32,911 bases of DNA from Phocaeicola plebeius (GTDB lineage Bacteria; Bacteroidota; Bacteroidia; Bacteroidales; Bacteroidaceae): contig SFDG01000027.1 of NCBI GenBank assembly GCA_004558305.1, positions 1-32,911 of the forward strand, written 5' to 3'. The notes beneath the pieces were generated by a model. It searched no databases, had not been told where the DNA came from, and worked only from the letters and a program-made list of their open reading frames with translations. Positions 1 through 5,899 of the stretch are shown piece after piece (position 1 is the first letter of the stretch; the number at the start of each line of letters is the position of its first letter). Made by a program: the position numbers and the translations under genes.

Positions 1-49
1 GTTTAAATAAAGACATAAATTATTATTCACCTTTAAAATTCATGTAACT

Positions 50-166
50 ATGGGTAAGATTTCCAACGACCACTGGCGGGTCATCATCAACGCCATCTGC
101 ACCATCATCACCACCGTCATCGGTGCGCTGACCATGGCTTCCTGCGCCACCAACGCCCTTCTTTGA
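50..166 (+). CDS. Smalltalk-type small protein (38 aa)
   Basis: A 38-codon frame beginning MGKISNDHW and continuing into an Ile/Thr/Val-rich hydrophobic stretch (residues 11-29), then ASCATNALL. Charged N-terminus, one helix-length hydrophobic segment and a Cys near the end (Cys32 in MASC) match the pattern of the Bacteroides 'smalltalk protein' family as I remember it, typically 30-40 residues. The function is not known. From memory, family members often lie next to an HU-like DNA-binding protein and an N-acetylmuramoyl-L-alanine amidase; here no amidase follows and the upstream neighbour is outside the window. A terminator-like hairpin follows 25 bp after the stop. The family call rests on recalled pattern only. 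Confidence 0.7.
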   Translation: MGKISNDHWRVIINAICTIITTVIGALTMASCATNALL

Positions 167-190
167 TAAGGAAGCACTACCAACGGAGAA

Positions 191-224
191 ATGACAGCCG
201 AGACAAGCATCCGGCTGTCATTTT
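191..224 (+). terminator. Rho-independent terminator-like hairpin
   Basis: A perfect 10-bp inverted repeat, ATGACAGCCG (191-200) and CGGCTGTCAT (212-221), separated by 11 nt and followed by a T run. It lies just after the smalltalk ORF and before the restriction-modification promoter, so it probably separates the two transcripts. Confidence 0.75.
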
Positions 225-256
225 CCTCAATGAACGATGAGAGAAACCCGAAAGCC

Positions 257-287
257 TTGTATATATAAAACCAATTATATATCTTTG
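257..287 (+). promoter_or_regulatory. Bacteroidetes-type promoter of the R-M operon
   Basis: TTG at 257-259, a 20-bp spacer, then TATCTTTG at 280-287, matching the Bacteroides consensus (TTTG, about 19-21 bp, TAnnTTTG). It lies about 90 bp upstream of the methyltransferase start, leaving a leader that contains the inverted repeat at 312-351. Confidence 0.7.
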
Positions 288-311
288 CAGAATAATTGTA
301 AATGGACTGAA

Positions 312-351
312 ATCGTTCTTTTCAGAATGCCTCTCGGCAGGAAAGAACGAT
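312..351 (+). promoter_or_regulatory. Leader hairpin before the methyltransferase
   Basis: A perfect 10-bp inverted repeat, ATCGTTCTTT (312-321) and AAAGAACGAT (342-351), encloses a second small stem, TGCC (328-331) and GGCA (336-339). It sits between the predicted promoter and the methyltransferase start. It could be an operator or an RNA element that tunes expression of the pair; no C-protein (controller) gene is present. The regulatory role is inferred. Confidence 0.5.
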
Positions 352-375
352 GAGTAAGCATAATGAAGGTGACGT

Positions 376-1320
376 ATGAATTGGGACTCGTTTCGTTTTA
401 TTGATTTGTTTGCCGGTATTGGAGGCATCCGTCTGGGCTTTGAATCTGCGGGAGGGCAATGTGTGTTCTCCTCGGAATTCGACGAGTATGCCTGCAAGAC
501 GTATGAGGCGAATTTTGGTGAACATCCGTCGGGAGACATAACGAAAATCGAGGCGAAGGATATTCCCGATTTCGATATCCTACTGGGAGGATTCCCCTGT
601 CAGGCGTTTTCTATTATCGGAAAAAAAGAAGGATTCGAGAATGAGACCTGCGGCACGTTGTTCTTCGAGATTGAAAGGATTCTGAGAGAAAAGATGCCTA
701 AAGCGTTCATGCTGGAAAATGTCAGGAACCTCACTGCGCACGATGGAGGGAAAACATTCAGAATTATCAGAAGCCATCTGGAGGCATTGGGATATACGGT
801 CTATGCCAAAGTACTGAATGCGCTGGATTACGGTGTTCCTCAGAAGAGGGAGAGAATCATTATCGTAGGATTCAAGGACAATGTACTGTTCTCTTTTCCG
901 GACCCCGTGCCCGCATCCCGGCGCAAAAAACTGGCAGATGTGCTGGAGCAGAATGTCGCGGACAAGTACTACGTGAGGGATGAGATAAGGGAGTCGAGGC
1001 TGATGCGCCTCAAAGACCCCAATTACCCTAAACCGTACATATCGCATGAGAACATGGCCGGGAGCATTACGCCGCATCCCTATTCTTCCTGCCTGAGGGC
1101 CGGTGCTTCTGCCAATTATATCCTTGTCAACGACGAGCGCAGGCCCACAGAGCGCGAGATGTTGAGACTACAGGGGTTTCCTGATGATTTTAAGATTGTA
1201 GTCCCTTACGGACACATAAAGCATCAGACGGGAAACTCTGTCGCCGTACCGGTGATAGCCGCTGTGGCGAAACAGATGATTTCGACCTTGAAAAAATACG
1301 AAGAAAGTGCATTGTCATGA
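376..1320 (+). CDS. DNA (cytosine-5-)-methyltransferase of a type II R-M system
   Basis: Transfers a methyl group from SAM to C5 of cytosine in the recognition site and so protects the host from the partner nuclease. At 314 residues it is normal for a type II C5 enzyme. Motif I FIDLFAGIGG is at residues 8-17, the catalytic GGFPCQ motif (IV) near 71-76, ENVRN (VI) near 114, QKRERIIIVG (VIII) near 156, and LQGFPDDF and QTGNSVAVP (IX and X) near 258-290. The target-recognition region between VIII and IX is short, as in single-target enzymes. Its stop overlaps the next start by 4 bp (ATGA), so translation is probably coupled. The downstream HaeII-like nuclease suggests the target is RGCGCY, but that is inferred from the partner. 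Confidence 0.93.
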   Translation: MNWDSFRFIDLFAGIGGIRLGFESAGGQCVFSSEFDEYACKTYEANFGEHPSGDITKIEAKDIPDFDILLGGFPCQAFSIIGKKEGFENETCGTLFFEIERILREKMPKAFMLENVRNLTAHDGGKTFRIIRSHLEALGYTVYAKVLNALDYGVPQKRERIIIVGFKDNVLFSFPDPVPASRRKKLADVLEQNVADKYYVRDEIRESRLMRLKDPNYPKPYISHENMAGSITPHPYSSCLRAGASANYILVNDERRPTEREMLRLQGFPDDFKIVVPYGHIKHQTGNSVAVPVIAAVAKQMISTLKKYEESALS

Positions 1321-2369
1321 TTACATTGGAAGAAGCCAGGAAGGCGTTGGACACGATTATTGAAAAGGGAAGGGTACATTTGTACAAGCCCATCCAGGTG
1401 GCAGAAATTCTGTATAGGGACCGATTCTATCAGGATATTGACTTGTCGGAACTGGAAGATTACCGAAATCCGAGCAAGAAATGGCGCGATGATGTGACTG
1501 TGCCTTTGCTGGGGCGTAGATGTTCAAGCAGTGCCCGATTTCAAGACGACCTGTTCAACGACAACGCTGTCCCTCCTTCTGTTCTTGTCGTCTTGGGCAA
1601 GGAGAATCGCAGGACCAATGGTGGAGTGGAAGCCTACATCTACAACCGGTTCACCAACAGGCACGGGCAATTGAAACAGGCTTTGGACTATTGTCTGGAT
1701 GCAACGCCCCAGTCGTTCGAGGTCCGGCAGTTCATCGACTCCTTCTGGAACGAACCCGGATTGAGAAGAAGCCTCGACAAGGTGTATGAAATCATCGTGT
1801 ATGCCTTGTTTTCCACGTTAGTGGAGGCGATGAAACTGGAAGTCTGCATCACAGTGAAAGAAGAAGGCTTGTCCTTGCTCAGGGAATTTGAGGATTTCTC
1901 GCAGAAGGTGATGTGCCTGGACAAATCCACTACCCACTTCATTCAAGACGCACGGCTTTACAGGGTGGGTGTTACCAATGCCGCAGACCGAGGGCTGGAT
2001 ATGTATTCCAACTGGGGGCCCGCCATCCAGATCAAGCATCTCAGTCTTGACCTCTCTTTAGCGAAAGGCATTGTGAACAGTGTCTCGAGCGACAGAATCG
2101 TCATCGTCTGTAAAGAGGCGGAGAAAGATGTCATCGTTTCTTTATTGTCCCAGATAGGTTGGGGAAGTCACATCCAAAGTGTCGTGACGGAGGATGACTT
2201 GGTGAGCTGGTATGAGAAGGCACTGAGAGGCCAGTATGCCGGGCAATTGGCCGAAAAGCTGCTCTATTGTCTTGCCCTGGAAATAGCCGACGAGTTCCCC
2301 TCTGTCGATAACATTCCTGATATACTGAAAACCCGTCACTACGAAAAGGCAAAAGTCCCGAAGTGGTAA
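1317..2369 (+). CDS. HaeII-family type II restriction endonuclease
   Basis: A 350-residue protein directly coupled to the methyltransferase. The N-terminus (VHLYKPIQVAEILYRD, around residues 21-36) and the central segment GLDMYSNWGPAIQIKHLSLD (around residues 225-244) resemble the HaeII restriction endonuclease family (RE_HaeII), whose founding member cuts RGCGCY. The D...QIK spacing there fits a PD-(D/E)XK-type active site with Gln in place of the acidic residue; that catalytic reading is my inference. The frame is intact with no disruption, so the system looks functional. Family membership is recalled from sequence pattern; the exact specificity is a prediction. Confidence 0.78.
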   Translation: MITLEEARKALDTIIEKGRVHLYKPIQVAEILYRDRFYQDIDLSELEDYRNPSKKWRDDVTVPLLGRRCSSSARFQDDLFNDNAVPPSVLVVLGKENRRTNGGVEAYIYNRFTNRHGQLKQALDYCLDATPQSFEVRQFIDSFWNEPGLRRSLDKVYEIIVYALFSTLVEAMKLEVCITVKEEGLSLLREFEDFSQKVMCLDKSTTHFIQDARLYRVGVTNAADRGLDMYSNWGPAIQIKHLSLDLSLAKGIVNSVSSDRIVIVCKEAEKDVIVSLLSQIGWGSHIQSVVTEDDLVSWYEKALRGQYAGQLAEKLLYCLALEIADEFPSVDNIPDILKTRHYEKAKVPKW

Positions 2370-2445
2370 TCGTGACACTTCTCCCTGTCGAGGAATATTC
2401 TTCATCCGGCAGTCGATGCTGAATTTCAAAACTAAAATACAATAA

Positions 2446-2484
2446 GCCCTCCAGGCGAGCCGCCAGGCAGCATACTGGGAGGGC
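2446..2484 (+). terminator. Hairpin after the R-M operon
   Basis: GCCCTCC (2446-2452) pairs with GGAGGGC (2478-2484) across a GC-rich loop, followed by T-rich sequence. It lies about 76 bp after the endonuclease stop and probably ends the operon. Its 3' arm touches the left copy of the 47-bp direct repeat. Confidence 0.45.
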
Positions 2485-2529
2485 GTTCATTATTTCATTA
2501 GTCATTATTTCATTAAGACGCCGCACAAC
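2483..2529. repeat. 47-bp direct repeat, left copy
   Basis: The first 38 bases are identical to 5278-5315, and the following 9 differ at one position (CCGCACAAC here, CTGCACAAC at the right copy). Inside are two tandem 15-bp units, TCATTATTTCATTAG and TCATTATTTCATTAA. The pair brackets about 2.75 kb of AT-rich accessory DNA. Confidence 0.9.
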
Positions 2530-3061
2530 TGGCAGAAGGCACATTTTTAGTACTTGAATCAAGCACACAAAGGTACTTTCACATTCGACACAGAGATACA
2601 AAGACTTTAGATGACAACCAAGGATGTCCTGTACAAGAGCACTAGTGAGCAGAACTAATGTCCAGATGCACGCAGGCAATGGATTCGACCATACCACCAT
2701 TTCCCCGCCGGTAACCGCAAGCACCTACACCATATAAAAGCACGCCTGAGTTACTCCAAGGCAGATTTTTACTTGAACATTCCGAACTCGATAATAAAAT
2801 TGCTCCCAACTACTGAGAGGCAAAGTTTGCGACATTAAGAACATGTATATTAAATTTCAACTTTAACTCAGCTGTATAAACTTAAATGCCGAACAATCCA
2901 GCTGCTCACTTGCCCATCATGAGTGCTTTTGTCATTGGTTCAGAGAATATACTAAAACGATGTAAAAAAAGTAGTTATATTCAAGACGACACAATTATTT
3001 TCGTATGCCTAAAGTTTAGGCATGAGACTTGGAATAAAGAAATAAAATATTATCATAAAAA
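2530..3061. other. Gene-poor AT-rich spacer
   Basis: About 530 bases with no convincing gene. A short plus-strand frame starting at 2886 (75 codons) has no recognisable motif or plausible start context and extends over the promoter of the next gene, so I do not call it. No strong repeat or RNA gene was seen. Confidence 0.5.
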
Positions 3062-3093
3062 TTTGGTCATACTATTTTTTCTTTCTATTTTTG
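3062..3093 (+). promoter_or_regulatory. Near-perfect Bacteroidetes promoter
   Basis: TTTG (3062-3065), a 20-bp spacer, then TATTTTTG (3086-3093) match both consensus boxes exactly. The secreted-protein gene starts 40 bp downstream at 3134. Confidence 0.8.
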
Positions 3094-3133
3094 TAGAAAA
3101 TCAACATCGATAATAACATTAAAAAGTGAAACT

Positions 3134-3706
3134 ATGAAACAAGTATTATTAGTTCTCTTCCTTATTTTTTCTTTTAATACATTAAATGCGCAAGAAGTCA
3201 CATTTAACGACCAAAATGAATTGGAACTGAAAGAGGTAATCGAAGATGCAATTTTAACAAAAAGCCAAATCTTTACCTCTGTGCAAGCCATGTTGAGCGA
3301 TTGGCATCCCAACTCCAATAGTAAAAATACAATAGACTATTCTGATTTGGCTACAGGTACAATTATTACAAAAGGGCAGTACTGGATTGGATTTCATAAA
3401 ACAAATACATTTTATGGATACGATGTTTATGCTGATTTTTCATGTACAATCAGAATCAAAGAAGGTAAATTTCAAGTCCTTTTAAAAGTTCCCACTGTAA
3501 CTCTTTCTTGGTCGGGCGGTAACACTCAAGATGAAAAAGTAGATGTATCACATGTCTATCCATCTTATGATGGTTATAAGACAAGGCTTAATTACACGAA
3601 AAAACCGCTAACGAAGTTTGGGCCTAACGTGCCGGATACCATGCGATTGCTCTTCAATTCTATTAAACACTCTGTGTTAAAGAATGCAGAGAATGATGAT
3701 TTTTAA
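3134..3706 (+). CDS. Secreted DUF4468-like protein
   Basis: A 190-residue protein with a clear signal peptide (MKQVLLVLFLIFSFNTLNAQ, cleavage after Ala19). The mature part contains a segment resembling DUF4468, a Bacteroidetes domain with a proposed TBP-like fold: LTKSQIFTSVQAML, then DLATGTIITKG, then a beta-rich FSCTIRIKEGKFQVLL (roughly residues 41-120). No catalytic motif is visible and the function is unknown. It is a single gene in the AT-rich island with its own promoter 40 bp upstream. Its base composition is far more AT-rich than the core genes, suggesting horizontal acquisition. The coding call is firm; the family assignment is moderate. Confidence 0.8.
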   Translation: MKQVLLVLFLIFSFNTLNAQEVTFNDQNELELKEVIEDAILTKSQIFTSVQAMLSDWHPNSNSKNTIDYSDLATGTIITKGQYWIGFHKTNTFYGYDVYADFSCTIRIKEGKFQVLLKVPTVTLSWSGGNTQDEKVDVSHVYPSYDGYKTRLNYTKKPLTKFGPNVPDTMRLLFNSIKHSVLKNAENDDF

Positions 3707-4027
3707 CACTTAGCGATTTTACTTAATATTTATGCCAGGATAAGTATCGTTTAAGGGCTGAGTATTAAGGCGAGTACGGTGATCTAGTACTGATGTCGAT
3801 GACATGGTGGGCCCGTGTGTACTTGCTGTCCGTAAATCCAATGAAGAAGAATGCACCCTCATTGTCTACACAACGGCAATGGTTATGCTCCCTAAGGCTG
3901 TCATCCTGAAAATAACAGCCTTAGGACATTACCCTACTCCATTTAGTAATGTAAAAAACAATCTTCATCAGTTGATAGACTTGATGTGATAGATGCTTCA
4001 CTCTGCATGATAATTTGACAGAATAAG
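3707..4027. other. Spacer with no supported gene
   Basis: About 320 bases between the secreted-protein gene and the nuclease remnant. A 61-codon frame at 3804-3989 shows no domain and is not called. Being upstream of a C-terminal nuclease fragment, it may contain eroded remains of that gene's 5' part, but I could not recognise any. Confidence 0.4.
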
Positions 4028-4302
4028 ATGAAGGTACTTCTTCTTGATGCTGCTTTGGGAATGACTCCTGCAAAAGAATGGAGCTGTAGGTACGATGCCA
4101 ACGGCGGCTACATTGTTGTTAGAAAAGACGGTGAAATAGTCTGCTATCATTTTTATAACAGAAACGATGTCGAAGACTATCTCTATTACAACACTCGTTT
4201 CGAACGTCCAAGCAGAAGCAGATATAAATACGGTAACCTCTTCAGAGTGAGGATGGAAATGTGTATATTAGGTTGAATTTGCAAATAAGGTTTAAGAAGT
4301 GA
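4028..4302 (+). pseudogene. C-terminal remnant of an HpaII-like restriction endonuclease, frameshifted
   Basis: The first frame, from ATG 4028, reads KVLLLDAALGMTPAKEW, then YDANGGYIVVRKDGEIVCYH, NRNDVEDYL and SRYKYGNLFR, then leaves register near 4246 and stops at 4276. Shifting frame there continues SEDGNVYIRLNLQIRFKK to a stop at 4300-4302, which resembles the C-terminal strand of several type II restriction enzymes (LNLQIRF). The pattern fits the C-terminus of HpaII-family endonucleases as I remember it. One missing base around TTCAGAGTGAGG explains the break. Only about 90 codons remain, and no N-terminal part or cognate methyltransferase is nearby. The next gene starts 4 bp after the restored stop, suggesting an old operon. 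Confidence 0.6.
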
Positions 4303-4306
4303 TTCT

Positions 4307-4804
4307 ATGTCTTTAAAAGAACAGCTTGAAACAGAAATTAAAGATTGCAGATTTCATGCAGACTTAATGTCCTTAAAGGTTAAACAATTACGGTCTTGGG
4401 ACACTGCTTTGAATGTAGTATTGGCTATTGCATCATCAGGCAGTATTACCAGTTGGACTATTTGGGATGAGTATGCCATATACTGGGGTGGATTTATAGC
4501 ATTATCACAATTAATTACTGCAATAAAACCTCTCTTCCCATTTCACAAACATGTTCATACACTAAATCATAGATGCTACAAGCAAGAGTTATTATTCCTT
4601 GATTTGATAGAGATGTGGCAAAACATTAACGATAAATCGGAAGGAGAAGATTCAATAAAAACTCGATTGTCATATCTTACAAAACAAATCAACGAAAACG
4701 AATTCTTCGATGATGATGATGGATTTGAATTTTCCCAGAAACAAGTGACAAAAGCACAGATGATGACAGAAGATATATTAGTAACGAAATATAACATAAA
4801 GTAG
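4307..4804 (+). CDS. SLATT-like two-helix membrane protein (165 aa)
   Basis: An N-terminal charged helix (residues 1-30) is followed by two hydrophobic segments (about 35-53, ALNVVLAIASSGSITSWTIW, and 56-76, YWGGFIALSQLITAIKPLF), then a long soluble helical region (HTLNHRCYKQELLFLDLIEMW) and an acidic C-terminus with DDDDG. Two membrane helices plus a cytosolic helical tail is the layout of SLATT proteins, proposed pore-forming effectors of bacterial conflict systems. I see the layout, not a confirmed family match. It starts 4 bp after the nuclease remnant and ends 4 bp before a 51-codon ORF, so it belongs to a compact operon in a defence-gene neighbourhood. Strongly AT-rich. Confidence 0.7.
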   Translation: MSLKEQLETEIKDCRFHADLMSLKVKQLRSWDTALNVVLAIASSGSITSWTIWDEYAIYWGGFIALSQLITAIKPLFPFHKHVHTLNHRCYKQELLFLDLIEMWQNINDKSEGEDSIKTRLSYLTKQINENEFFDDDDGFEFSQKQVTKAQMMTEDILVTKYNIK

Positions 4805-4808
4805 TCAA

Positions 4809-4964
4809 ATGAATAATAAAAATTACACCAATATTCCAAGAACGACTGAAGTAAGATTGCCTGGCGGCAAACTTAAAAACGAAAAGAAAATGCCAAGCTT
4901 TCATCATCCCAAAAATAATCCGCCCAAAAAGCAGGGGGTAAAATTTGTATCAAAAAGTCTATGA
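4809..4964 (+). CDS. Small basic protein (51 aa) coupled to the SLATT-like gene
   Basis: A 51-codon frame starting 4 bp after the membrane-protein stop. It begins MNNKNYTNIPRTTEVRLPGG and continues with a Lys/His/Pro-rich tail (KKMPSFHHPKNNPPKKQG). It is highly basic, Pro-rich and probably mostly disordered, with no signal peptide or membrane segment. I do not recognise it. The 4-bp spacing argues for translational coupling, and it could be an immunity, sensor or adaptor partner of the two-helix protein; that is inference only. Confidence 0.6.
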   Translation: MNNKNYTNIPRTTEVRLPGGKLKNEKKMPSFHHPKNNPPKKQGVKFVSKSL

Positions 4965-5030
4965 AGTATTATTTCTTGTCTCTATACATTTTTGCTTTAG
5001 AACGTTTCAAAAATTTGACAGTACAAACAT

Positions 5031-5296
5031 ATGAATAAGAATTCTAAAAGTCAAAACGAATATTTTCAGAATTCCGAAGAGATTATTGCTATGGATTTAT
5101 TATGTCGCTTCCTTAATATTCCATATAATGAAGTCATTCCACAGAAAGACCGGACGGTATCATTAATTTTGAAAGTAGAAAAATTGGCGTTGAAATTATA
5201 ACATTAAGACCTTCTTTGATGATAACCGAAAACTCATCTGAACATAAGAAAGGACACAACCACCGACAGACAAAAAAGCGTTCATTATTTCATTAG
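5031..5296 (+). pseudogene. Frameshifted nuclease-like fragment
   Basis: From ATG 5031 the frame reads MNKNSKSQNEYFQ, then EEIIAMDLLCRFLNIPY and EVIPQKD, then goes out of register near 5148. The adjacent frame continues PDGIINFESRKIGVEIITLRP to a stop at 5294-5296. One base lost in the C run (GACCGG from GACCCGG) would join them. PDG, a 10-residue gap, then GVEI resembles the core of PD-(D/E)XK-fold nucleases (PD...E-x-hydrophobic), but the remnant is under 90 codons and its last 7 codons lie inside the right-hand direct repeat. It is probably a truncated gene; the enzyme class is a guess. Confidence 0.5.
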
Positions 5297-5324
5297 TCAT
5301 TATTTCATTAAGACGCTGCACAAC
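5278..5324. repeat. 47-bp direct repeat, right copy
   Basis: Same orientation and sequence as 2483-2529, with one mismatch near the 3' end. It contains the two 15-bp TCATTATTTCATTAR units. It marks the right edge of the AT-rich island; conserved core genes begin about 200 bp further on. Confidence 0.9.
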
Positions 5325-5450
5325 CACAAAACCTCCAAAAACCTTCCCTTCTTTGTCTCTTTGTGTTCAAAGACCCTCCTCCGTGCCCTCCGTGTCTCCG
5401 TGTTGAAGTTTCCAAAAAAAGCTAAAGAGCGGGAGAAAAGAGGAAGTTTC

Positions 5451-5482
5451 TTTCGTTGTATGGGGAAAAGGAAGTATCTTTG
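5451..5482 (+). promoter_or_regulatory. Promoter of rsfS-ftsH-cdsA
   Basis: TATCTTTG at 5475-5482 matches the -7 box. TTTC at 5451-5454, 20 bp upstream, is a near match to the -33 box. It lies 38 bp before the rsfS start. Confidence 0.6.
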
Positions 5483-5520
5483 CTTCATTATTTGACTATC
5501 GATAACAAAACAACAAGAGA

Positions 5521-5880
5521 ATGAACGAAACAAAAGATTTGGTAAAAAAAATTATAGAAGGAATACAAGAAAAGAAAGGCAAGAACATCGTGGTGGCCGA
5601 CCTGACAGAGATTGGCGACACTATCTGCAAGTACTTTGTCATCTGCGAAGGAAATTCGCCCAGCCAGGTGTTGGCCATCACCGATTCGGTGAAAGAATAC
5701 GTGAGGATTCATGCGGGAGAGAAGGCCTATGCCACCGACGGCATCCGCAACGCCCAGTGGGTGGCACTCGACTACGGAGACGTGATGGTGCACATCTTCC
5801 TGCCCGATGTACGCCAGTTCTACCGCCTGGAAAACCTGTGGGCCGACGCTCGGCTGACACAAATCCCTGACTTAGACTAA
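5521..5880 (+). CDS. rsfS: Ribosome silencing factor RsfS
   Basis: A 119-residue protein, the normal length of the RsfS/DUF143 family. RsfS binds L14 (uL14) on the 50S subunit and blocks joining with 30S during starvation. Characteristic segments are KNIVVADLTEIGDTICKYFVI (about residues 21-41), EGNSPSQVLAITDSV, the W-containing NAQWVALDYGDVMVHIF (about 78-94), and FYRLENLWADA near the C-terminus. It leads a plus-strand run with ftsH 19 bp downstream, an arrangement conserved in Bacteroidales. Confidence 0.95.
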   Translation: MNETKDLVKKIIEGIQEKKGKNIVVADLTEIGDTICKYFVICEGNSPSQVLAITDSVKEYVRIHAGEKAYATDGIRNAQWVALDYGDVMVHIFLPDVRQFYRLENLWADARLTQIPDLD

Positions 5881-5899
5881 CTCAAAAAAACAAGAGAAA

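Noticed and set aside
2886..3113. 75-codon frame in the AT-rich spacer
   Set aside because: No family pattern, no promoter, and it runs through the promoter of the downstream gene.
3804..3989. 61-codon frame before the nuclease remnant
   Set aside because: No motif, and I could not connect it to the restriction-enzyme fragment in any frame.
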